This document shows, one piece after another, positions 44,447 to 51,656 of a stretch of DNA of 64,000 bases; the stretch's first letter is position 1; each line of letters opens with the position of its first letter. The position numbers and the translations under genes are program-made. The DNA is taken from positions 186,001 to 250,000 of the forward strand of contig NZ_CANMFF010000005.1 in NCBI RefSeq assembly GCF_947497005.1, read 5' to 3'. The DNA is from an uncultured Ruegeria sp. GTDB taxonomy: Bacteria; Pseudomonadota; Alphaproteobacteria; Rhodobacterales; Rhodobacteraceae. Under the pieces are notes generated by a model. The model worked only from the letters and a program-made list of their open reading frames with translations, was not told the DNA's origin and did not search any database.

Positions 44447-45613
44447 TCAGTCTTGCCAGCAACCGCCGAAATCATCTGGTACAAGAAGGTTATGCCGTCC
44501 CAGCCCATCGATATTTTTCTCACCGCAAAGCGCCATTGTTGTGTCGAGCTCCTTCTGGATCACCTCCAGCGCGGTGGTGACGCCTTTCTGACCCATCGCG
44601 CCCAAGCCGTAGACAAATGCGCGGCCGATATACGTCCCCTTGGCCCCCAGAGCCAGCGCTTTGAGTGCGTCCTGACCTGACCGGATGCCGCTGTCCAGAT
44701 GCACTTCGATGTCATTGCCGACGACGTCCATAATTTCCGGCAGGACGCGGATCGAACTAAGCGCGCCATCAAGCTGCCGCCCGCCGTGGTTTGACACCAC
44801 GATGGCATCTGCGCCCAGCTTGGCCGCCATTTTCGCATCGTCCGCATCAAGGATACCTTTCAGGATTACCTTGCCGCCCCATTGCTCCATCAGCTTTTCA
44901 ACCTTGGACCAATCCAGGCTGGGGTCGAACTGTTCTGCGGTCCAGGCCCCCAGAGAGGATGCGTCCGAGATACCATGCACATGCCCCACGATATTGCCGA
45001 ATTCTCGTCGCTTGGCCCGCAGCATTTCTATCCCCCAGGCCCATTTAGTCATCAGGTTTGCGACGGTCTTTGCGGTCAGTTTGGGCGGAGCTGACAGACC
45101 GTTCTTGAGGTCCTTGTGCCGTTGGCCCAGAATCTGCAGATCCAAGGTGATGACCAGCGCCGAACATCTGGCGTCTTTGGCCCTCTGAATCAGGCGGTTG
45201 ACGTAGTCGGTGTCCTTCATGGTGTAGAGCTGGAACCAGAACGGCTTGCCGGTATGTTCAGCCACGTCTTCGATCGAGTTGATCGACATGGTTGAGAGAG
45301 TAAAAGGTACGCCAAACTCTTCAGCTGCTTTGGCGGCCTTCATCTCTCCATCTGCATGCTGCATTCCGGTCAACCCAACCGGAGCTAACGCGACGGGCAT
45401 CGAGACATCCTCGCCGATCATCTTCGAGGCAGTAGAACGTCCGGACATATCAACCGCCACCCGCTGGCGCAGGCGGATCTCTTCAAAGTCGCTGCTGTTT
45501 TCGCGAAAGGTCTGTTCCGTCCAACTGCCACTTTCGGTGTAATCATAGAACATCCGGGGTACGCGGCGTTCATAAAGGCGCCTGAGGTCTTCAATATTGG
45601 TAATCACGGGCAC
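44447..45613 (-). CDS. lldD: FMN-dependent L-lactate dehydrogenase/alpha-hydroxy-acid oxidase
   Basis: A 388-residue FMN enzyme oxidising L-2-hydroxy acids. The substrate tyrosine is in FYDYTESGSW, the FMN site includes APVGLTGMQHADGE, QLYTMKDTDYV and VSNHGGRQLDGA (active-site histidine) and GRAFVYGLGAMGQ. LldD-type members are membrane-associated quinone reductases; a soluble oxidase is the alternative. It starts at 45613 (MPVITNIEDLRRLYERRVPRMFYDY). The upstream trpA terminator isolates it. Confidence 0.9.
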   Translation of the reverse strand: MPVITNIEDLRRLYERRVPRMFYDYTESGSWTEQTFRENSSDFEEIRLRQRVAVDMSGRSTASKMIGEDVSMPVALAPVGLTGMQHADGEMKAAKAAEEFGVPFTLSTMSINSIEDVAEHTGKPFWFQLYTMKDTDYVNRLIQRAKDARCSALVITLDLQILGQRHKDLKNGLSAPPKLTAKTVANLMTKWAWGIEMLRAKRREFGNIVGHVHGISDASSLGAWTAEQFDPSLDWSKVEKLMEQWGGKVILKGILDADDAKMAAKLGADAIVVSNHGGRQLDGALSSIRVLPEIMDVVGNDIEVHLDSGIRSGQDALKALALGAKGTYIGRAFVYGLGAMGQKGVTTALEVIQKELDTTMALCGEKNIDGLGRHNLLVPDDFGGCWQD

Positions 45614-45700
45614 GATTGCAGACCTCCGGGCTTCGCTGGTTAGTTTTGCTTATCAACCCATTTCCAAGCGTGCAATGATCTGACTGTGCGCCTGGCAATC

Positions 45701-45733
45701 AAAAAATCCGTCGCAGTGTTATCTGCGGCGGAT
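45701..45733 (-). terminator. Intrinsic terminator of trpA (reverse strand)
   Basis: On the reverse strand, ATCCGCCGCAG and CTGCGACGGAT (11 bp, one C-A mismatch) with a 6-base loop, then TTTTTT. It lies about 30 bases past the trpA stop. Confidence 0.8.
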
Positions 45734-45762
45734 CTTTCAATTATTTTGATGTGCGCGAGGGA

Positions 45763-46554
45763 TTAAACGCTATGCGCGCCATCCGATAGGGTTTTTACAA
45801 AATCCAGCACTTCGGTCACTGGTTTGCCCGCGCCAATCTGACTGACGATCGCAGATCCGACCACGGCGCCGTCCGACACCGAAGCGATATTGCGGGACTT
45901 TTCGGGTGTGTTGATGCCAAAGCCCACGATCACCGGCAGGTCGGTCGCAGCTTTAATACGTGCGACTTCGGGGCCAACGTCTGTAGCCTGCGCCTCGGCT
46001 GCACCGGTAATCCCGGTGATCGAAACGTAGTAAACGAAGCCTGACGTGTTCTGCAGGACGCGCGGCAGGCGTTTGTCATCTGTGGTAGGGGTTGCCAGAC
46101 GAACAAAGTTCAGACCTGCCGCTTGGGCGGGTAGGCAAAGCTCCTCGTCTTCTTCGGGTGGCAGATCCACAACGATCAGCCCGTCAATGCCCGCGTTTTT
46201 GGCGTCGGCCAGAAACGCGTCGACGCCCTGGCTGTAAATCGGATTGTAGTACCCCATCAGGACAATAGGCGTCGTGTCGTCGGTTTCCCGAAACGCGCGT
46301 GCCAGATCCAACGTACGTTGCAATGTCATGCCGCCATCCAGTGCACGTTGGCCCGCCGCCTGAATAGTGGGGCCATCCGCCATGGGGTCGGTGAACGGCA
46401 AACCCAGCTCGATCACGTCCACACCAGCGCTCGGCAGGCCCTTGACCACTTCAAGCGAAGTGTCATAGTCGGGGTCTCCGGCCATGATATAGGCAACAAA
46501 GGCCTTCTTTCCTTCGGCTTTCAGGGCGGCAAACTTAGCGTCGATACGGGTCAT
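45763..46554 (-). CDS. trpA: Tryptophan synthase alpha chain
   Basis: A 263-residue TIM-barrel enzyme cleaving indole-3-glycerol phosphate. The catalytic acid pair is in [19 protein letters not shown], and the phosphate loop is [14 protein letters not shown]. The start at 46554 ([20 protein letters not shown]) is chosen because the 19-codon extension lacks family sequence. The gene is about 7 kb from trpB and on the opposite strand, an unusual split for alpha and beta subunits that act as a complex. It is downstream of the PagL-like gene in the same direction. Confidence 0.96.
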   Translation of the reverse strand: MTRIDAKFAALKAEGKKAFVAYIMAGDPDYDTSLEVVKGLPSAGVDVIELGLPFTDPMADGPTIQAAGQRALDGGMTLQRTLDLARAFRETDDTTPIVLMGYYNPIYSQGVDAFLADAKNAGIDGLIVVDLPPEEDEELCLPAQAAGLNFVRLATPTTDDKRLPRVLQNTSGFVYYVSITGITGAAEAQATDVGPEVARIKAATDLPVIVGFGINTPEKSRNIASVSDGAVVGSAIVSQIGAGKPVTEVLDFVKTLSDGAHSV

Positions 46555-46632
46555 CGGATGTCCTTGCACTCGGGTTTCGACCCGTGTGCAGAAACTTTGA
46601 CCGAAAATCAATCCCGCCGACGCAGGAATAGG

Positions 46633-47121
46633 TCAGAAGCCCAGATGATACCGCAGCAGCACCGCGTTTACACCGGGGTTATCGTCATTGGTGCTGGCGT
46701 TGGATTTGTGAGTGATCGCAACCGAAACGCTGTTGCCGTTGTTCAGGCTGTATCCAAGACCCAAAAGGCTGCGGATCTGGAATTCTCCGCCCAGATCGTT
46801 TTCATCATCGTTGGCATTGAAGTAACCAGGCATGACACTGCCTTCGATGAACCAGCGTTCGTTCAGCGAATACAGTCCGATCAGGCCTGCGCCGATATGC
46901 GTGTCCCCATTTTCATGAACCGACAGGGCAGCCCCCCAGCCAGCACTGAACCGCGCTGCCTGATGAAACGGGCTATGCTGATATTCGAGCGAAATCAGGC
47001 CCTGATCCTCGGACGCATCATCGGAGAAGTCCGCATAACCTGCGCCGAAAACAACGGTCTGAGCATTGCCTGTCACACTGGCCGAGACCGTCAACACGGT
47101 CGCAAGAAGAAGCTGTTTCAT
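46633..47121 (-). CDS. PagL-like lipid A 3-O-deacylase, acyloxyacyl hydrolase family
   Basis: A 162-residue outer-membrane barrel with a signal peptide (MKQLLLATVLTVSASVTGNA). The catalytic HxSN is visible: H138 and S140 in THKSNASTNDDNPGVN; the barrel ends in RYHLGF. PagL removes the 3-O-acyl chain of lipid A. The third triad member, Glu140 in Pseudomonas PagL, lies 14 residues after the catalytic His; the matching position here is Asn152, so activity may differ. Same strand as trpA but 78 bases upstream of it. The ychF gene is divergent. Confidence 0.82.
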   Translation of the reverse strand: MKQLLLATVLTVSASVTGNAQTVVFGAGYADFSDDASEDQGLISLEYQHSPFHQAARFSAGWGAALSVHENGDTHIGAGLIGLYSLNERWFIEGSVMPGYFNANDDENDLGGEFQIRSLLGLGYSLNNGNSVSVAITHKSNASTNDDNPGVNAVLLRYHLGF

Positions 47122-47278
47122 TATTTTCTACCATTAAAATTGGTGGTGCTACGCTAACTGGTTATTCTAGGGTCATTTTTTCAATTCCGACAAGAACACG
47201 ATTTTCGAACGTTTTTGTGATGTGGCGAAAGGGTCTCAACAAAAGTGCATCCAGCAATCACTTGCGCATTTATGCGGA

Positions 47279-47312
47279 CCTGCATAGAAGCTGCGTTCGT
47301 ATTCTATGCAGG
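47279..47312 (+). promoter_or_regulatory. 11-bp-arm hairpin overlapping the ychF ribosome-binding site
   Basis: CCTGCATAGAA (47279-47289) and TTCTATGCAGG (47302-47312), perfect, with a 12-base loop. The last GG of the hairpin is the start of the Shine-Dalgarno AGGAGG, 9 bases ahead of the ATG at 47321. It may instead be a DNA operator dyad. Confidence 0.55.
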
Positions 47313-47320
47313 AGGCCGTG

Positions 47321-48418
47321 ATGGGCTTTAAAATGGGAATCGTGGGTCTGCCGAATGTGGGTAAGTCGACCCTGTTTAATGCGCTGACCAAAACCGCCGC
47401 TGCGCAAGCTGCGAACTTCCCGTTTTGCACCATCGAGCCCAACGTTGGCGACGTGGCGGTGCCGGATGATCGGCTGGACAAGCTGGCAGCAATTGCCGCG
47501 TCGAAACAGATCATCCCGACGCGAATGACATTCGTGGATATTGCCGGCCTGGTGAAAGGCGCGTCGAAAGGTGAGGGGCTGGGCAACCAGTTTCTGGCCA
47601 ATATTCGTGAGACCGACGCCATCGCCCATGTACTTCGTTGTTTCGAAGATGGCGACGTGACTCATGTTGACGGCCGTGTCGATCCGGTGGCTGATGCCGA
47701 CACTATCGAGACCGAGCTGATGCTGGCTGATCTGGAAAGCATCGAAAAGCGTCGTGCTAACCTTGTGCGTAAGTTGAAGGGCAACGACAAAGAAGCGCAG
47801 CAGCAGGAACGCTTGCTGGCTGTCGCACAGGAAATGCTGGAAAACGGCAAGCCCGCGCGCCTTGTTGAAGTGTCGGACGAAGATGCCAAGGCGTGGAAGA
47901 TGCTGCAGTTGCTGACCACCAAGCCGGTGCTCTATGTCTGCAACGTGTCCGAGGAAGAAGCCGCCGAAGGCAACGAGTATTCAGCCAAAGTTGCCGAGAT
48001 GGCCGCTGCTCAGGGCAATGCCCACGTTATCATCAGCGCCAAGATCGAAGAAGAGATCAGCTTGCTGGAAGACGAAGAAGCGCAGATGTTCCTTGAGGAG
48101 ATGGGTCTGGAAGAGCCCGGCCTCGACCGCCTGATCAAAGCCGGTTACGACCTGCTAAAACTGGAAACCTATTTCACCGTCGGCCCGAAAGAAGCCCGCG
48201 CCTGGACCATCCGCACCGGCACCGCTGCACCGCAGGCCGCTGGAGTGATCCACGGGGATTTCGAAAAGGGTTTCATCCGCGCCGAAACCATCGCTTATGA
48301 CGACTTTATTGCGGCCAACGGCGAGCAGGCCGCGAAGGAGGCAGGCAAGATGCGGGCCGAGGGCAAAGGCTACATCGTCAAGGACGGCGATGTGATGCAT
48401 TTCTTGTTTAATACTTAA
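47321..48418 (+). CDS. ychF: Redox-regulated ribosome-binding ATPase YchF
   Basis: A 365-residue Obg-family P-loop protein that prefers ATP. Walker A is [14 protein letters not shown], the switch-like [20 protein letters not shown], and the NKxE-type base-recognition loop is shifted toward NVSEEEA. The C-terminal TGS domain ([45 protein letters not shown]) follows a coiled-coil. The start at 47321 uses AGGAGG 5 bases upstream; the ORF frame begins 5 codons earlier inside the leader hairpin. Divergent from the PagL-like gene. Confidence 0.97.
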   Translation: MGFKMGIVGLPNVGKSTLFNALTKTAAAQAANFPFCTIEPNVGDVAVPDDRLDKLAAIAASKQIIPTRMTFVDIAGLVKGASKGEGLGNQFLANIRETDAIAHVLRCFEDGDVTHVDGRVDPVADADTIETELMLADLESIEKRRANLVRKLKGNDKEAQQQERLLAVAQEMLENGKPARLVEVSDEDAKAWKMLQLLTTKPVLYVCNVSEEEAAEGNEYSAKVAEMAAAQGNAHVIISAKIEEEISLLEDEEAQMFLEEMGLEEPGLDRLIKAGYDLLKLETYFTVGPKEARAWTIRTGTAAPQAAGVIHGDFEKGFIRAETIAYDDFIAANGEQAAKEAGKMRAEGKGYIVKDGDVMHFLFNT

Positions 48419-48434
48419 GGGCACGGTCAAATTT

Positions 48435-48836
48435 ATGGCTGAAACTGACGAAACTACATCGTGCCGTTCCAGTCTTGTCCGAAGCCTGTGTGTTTCCTTG
48501 AAGTTGCGTTTGGCACGTCATGAAGCGTGGGTGCTGAAAGCCGCAAGAAAAGTGCCCTTTCTGAGTCTCTTCGTGTTCGGGACGTTATGGGTCTGGTTCT
48601 TTTTGCCAATGATCCCGATCGGGATTCTCGTCATCATATTGCTTGAGCACGCAGTTGTGTTTGGTGCAGTTATCGCATCGGTCGTCGGGATAACGGGACT
48701 GGCTGTCATAGCGCCGTGGTTTTTTCGCTGGTATCTTATTTGCGTGGGATTGATGTTTGGTCGTTGTGGCTTGGCGCTTTCGAAAGAGAATGAAGTTTCA
48801 AGTCGGCTGGAACGATTGCAAGGAAAGTTGCCTTGA
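48435..48836 (+). CDS. Uncharacterised two-helix membrane protein
   Basis: A 133-residue protein with a basic cytosolic N-terminus (about 1-42), two hydrophobic hairpins (VPFLSLFVFGTLWVWFFLPMIPIGILVIIL and VVFGAVIASVVGITGLAVIAPWFFRWYLICVGLMF), and a polar tail. Function not recognised; base composition is a little AT-richer than its neighbours. It lies 16 bases after ychF, in the same direction, so cotranscription is plausible, though no terminator or promoter was found to settle it. Confidence 0.65.
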   Translation: MAETDETTSCRSSLVRSLCVSLKLRLARHEAWVLKAARKVPFLSLFVFGTLWVWFFLPMIPIGILVIILLEHAVVFGAVIASVVGITGLAVIAPWFFRWYLICVGLMFGRCGLALSKENEVSSRLERLQGKLP

Positions 48837-48971
48837 GCGCGAGTGAGTGAACCGGATATTGGACAAATCAGGTCCGAAACCACCGAACATCTCTTTTCAA
48901 ACTCATGCTGTGCTCTTTGGCGCAAACCCCGGTAGTGTAGTTTTCAACCTGCCATTCGAGACACCTGCAAA

Positions 48972-49853
48972 ATGATCGAAATTCGCGACCTCCAACTGCT
49001 CAGCGCCCTTGCGCGGCATCGGCATTTTGCCAAGGCGGCCGAGGAATGCGGAATTTCGCAACCCGCCTTCTCCATGCGAATCCGCAATCTCGAGGATCGG
49101 CTGGGCGTCTCGATCGTTCGGCGTGCCAACCGGTTTCAGGGGTTGACGGAAGAGGGTGAGTTAATCGTCCAGCGGGCACGGCGTATCCTCGACGACACCA
49201 AGGCACTGGAGCAGCAGGTGCTGGCTGCCAAGGGCGAGATCACCGGAACGCTGGTCCTGGGGGTGATCCCAACCGCCATTGCCTTTACCGGACGGCTCAC
49301 CAAACGGTTGCGTCAGGCGCATCCGCGCATCGTTACGCGCATCGAAACCATGTCGGCCACTGCCATCCAACACCGGCTGGACGAAGGAAGCCTGGACGCC
49401 GGAGTAACGTATGGCGACAGCATCGGAACTGACCTGCGGCAGGTGCAGCCATTGTACGAGGAAACCTACGTCCTGCTGATCCCGTCGCATATGACCGATG
49501 AGACCGGTCCGATGCCCTGGGCGCGCGTAGCGGAATTCCCGCTCAGCCTTCTTGAGCCGCAGATGCAAAATAGGCGTATTCTGGATCGCATTTTTGCCGA
49601 ACAGGGGCTGCACCCGGACGTGGTTGCAGAAACAAGCGGGTTTACCGCTTCGATGGTTATGGCACGAGAAGGGCTGGCAGCCACGGTTGTCCCCCGTGTT
49701 CTCATAAGGGCGCTGGGCGAGTTGAAGGGAACAAAGGTGTTACCTCTGATTGATCCAGTTGTCAGCAAGCCGATTTGTCTGGCGACCCTGAGCCGGGATC
49801 CGGAATTGCCCACAGTACAGGCGCTGCGCGCTGTGGTGACGTCTTTGCGGTGA
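48972..49853 (+). CDS. LysR-family regulator, probable regulator of formate dehydrogenase
   Basis: A 293-residue LysR protein: HTH at LLSALARHRHFAKAAEECGISQPAFSMRIRNLEDRLG, then an effector domain (LVLGVIPTAIAFTGRLTKRL ... DAGVTYGD). The HTH subtype resembles FdsR/OxyR-like regulators. It lies 85 bases upstream of the formate dehydrogenase beta gene on the same strand, the arrangement in which FdsR controls fds operons, so formate-responsive control is inferred. LysR regulators usually lie divergent to their target; same-strand placement is less usual. Confidence 0.85.
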   Translation: MIEIRDLQLLSALARHRHFAKAAEECGISQPAFSMRIRNLEDRLGVSIVRRANRFQGLTEEGELIVQRARRILDDTKALEQQVLAAKGEITGTLVLGVIPTAIAFTGRLTKRLRQAHPRIVTRIETMSATAIQHRLDEGSLDAGVTYGDSIGTDLRQVQPLYEETYVLLIPSHMTDETGPMPWARVAEFPLSLLEPQMQNRRILDRIFAEQGLHPDVVAETSGFTASMVMAREGLAATVVPRVLIRALGELKGTKVLPLIDPVVSKPICLATLSRDPELPTVQALRAVVTSLR

Positions 49854-49938
49854 TAAGATGTCGTTATCGTGCGATTGCCAAAAGCGATTTGACGATATGA
49901 TAGTCTGATGAGACACGGGGCCTTAATCGGAGGGCATC

Positions 49939-51642
49939 ATGGCACCATTAGATACCAAGCCATCAGGCGCACCCAAGGGCGTCTGGAAGTCAGGTAAAGG
50001 CAAGGGGCGGCACACACCCAAGGGCCGTCAGTTCACGGATGAAGCACAGGCCGAGGTTGCGCGCCTGTTGGGGGATCGCCCGCGTCGCCGCGACCTGTTG
50101 ATCGAATTTCTGCACTTAATTCAGGACGAACACGGCCATATCAGTGCCGACCACATCGCCGCACTGGCGGTTGAAATGCGGGTCGGTCAGGCTGAAATCT
50201 ATGAAACTGCGACCTTCTATGCCCATTTCGATGTGGTGAAAGAGGGCGAGACACCTCCGCCCGCGTTGACCATCCGGGTTTGCGATTCTTTGTCCTGCGA
50301 AATGGCCGGTGCGCAGAAGTTGCAGAAGGCACTTGAAGATGGGCTGGACGCGTCGCAAGTACGTGTGCTTCGCGCGCCCTGCATGGGGCGCTGCGACACG
50401 GCCCCTGTGCTTGAGATCGGTCACAACCATATCGACCATGCGACCCCCGAAAAGGTACGGGCTGCGATTGCTGCAGGTGACACCCATGCCCATCTGCCCG
50501 ACTACGAAGCTTTCGCCGCCTATGAAGCAAATGGCGGTTATGCCAAGCTGAAAGAGCTGCGCGACAGCGGCGATTGGGAGAAGGTGCAGGAAGACGTCCT
50601 GTCCTCGGGCCTCCGCGGTCTGGGCGGCGCCGGCTTCCCATCCGGCAAGAAGTGGGGCTTTGTTCGCATGAATGAAGGCCCACGTTATCTGGCTGTGAAT
50701 GGAGACGAAGGCGAGCCGGGCACGTTCAAGGACCGCTACTATCTGGAGCGTATGCCGCATGTCTTCCTCGAAGGCATGCTGATCGCCGCATGGGCGGTGG
50801 AGGCCGAGACCTGCTTCATCTATATGCGCGACGAATACCCGGCGGTTCTGGAAATCCTCGCCCGTGAGATCACCGCGCTGGAACAGGCTGGGATTGTTGA
50901 GCCGGGCTATATCGACCTACGCCGGGGTGCTGGCGCTTACATCTGTGGTGAAGAATCCGCGATGATCGAGTCGATTGAAGGCAAAAAAGGCCTGCCGCGC
51001 CACCGTCCTCCGTTCGTAGCGCAGGTTGGGGTCTTTAACCGCCCGACGCTCGTGCACAATGTCGAGACGCTGCATTGGGTCACCAAAGTCTGCCGCGAGG
51101 GGCCGGAATGCCTGAGCAGCACCGAAAAGAACGGCCGCAAGGGCCTGCGCAGCTATTCGGTCTCGGGCCGGGTGGCGAAGCCGGGGGTTTACCTGCTGCC
51201 TGCGGGATCGACCATTCTGGACGTGATCGAAGCGGCTGGGGGTATGGCCGAGGGCCAGACGTTTAAAGCCTATCAGCCGGGTGGTCCGTCCTCAGGTCTG
51301 TTGCCTGCGTCGATGGACGATATCCCGCTGGATTTCGACACCCTGCAACCGCATGGCACCTTCATCGGCTCTGCTGCGGTTGTGGTGCTGTCCGATCAGG
51401 ACACCGCCCGTGATGCGGCGTTGAACATGCTGCGGTTTTTTGAGGATGAAAGCTGCGGTCAGTGCACGCCCTGCCGGGCGGGCTGCGAAAAGGCGGTGAA
51501 GCTGATGCAGGCCGATAAATGGGATCAGGATCTGCTGGAAGATCTGTGTCAGGTCATGGGCGACGCCTCGATCTGCGGTCTGGGGCAGGCGGCCCCGAAC
51601 CCGATCCGTCTGGTCATGAAACACTTCGCTGACGAAATCTGA
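49939..51642 (+). CDS. fdsB: NAD-dependent formate dehydrogenase, beta subunit (NuoE-NuoF fusion)
   Basis: A 567-residue diaphorase subunit made of two parts: a NuoE/FdsG-like thioredoxin-fold domain (about 30-185) with [2Fe-2S] cysteines CDSLSC and CMGRCD, and a NuoF-like domain (about 190-567) with FMN/NADH sites GLRGLGGAGFPSGKKWGF and GEPGTFKDRYY, and the [4Fe-4S] motif ESCGQCTPCRAGC. It passes electrons from the alpha subunit to NAD+. The fused architecture and length match the beta subunit of FDH1 in Methylobacterium. Followed by the alpha gene after 14 bases. Confidence 0.92.
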   Translation: MAPLDTKPSGAPKGVWKSGKGKGRHTPKGRQFTDEAQAEVARLLGDRPRRRDLLIEFLHLIQDEHGHISADHIAALAVEMRVGQAEIYETATFYAHFDVVKEGETPPPALTIRVCDSLSCEMAGAQKLQKALEDGLDASQVRVLRAPCMGRCDTAPVLEIGHNHIDHATPEKVRAAIAAGDTHAHLPDYEAFAAYEANGGYAKLKELRDSGDWEKVQEDVLSSGLRGLGGAGFPSGKKWGFVRMNEGPRYLAVNGDEGEPGTFKDRYYLERMPHVFLEGMLIAAWAVEAETCFIYMRDEYPAVLEILAREITALEQAGIVEPGYIDLRRGAGAYICGEESAMIESIEGKKGLPRHRPPFVAQVGVFNRPTLVHNVETLHWVTKVCREGPECLSSTEKNGRKGLRSYSVSGRVAKPGVYLLPAGSTILDVIEAAGGMAEGQTFKAYQPGGPSSGLLPASMDDIPLDFDTLQPHGTFIGSAAVVVLSDQDTARDAALNMLRFFEDESCGQCTPCRAGCEKAVKLMQADKWDQDLLEDLCQVMGDASICGLGQAAPNPIRLVMKHFADEI

Positions 51643-51656
51643 AGGGAGACAGAGCC

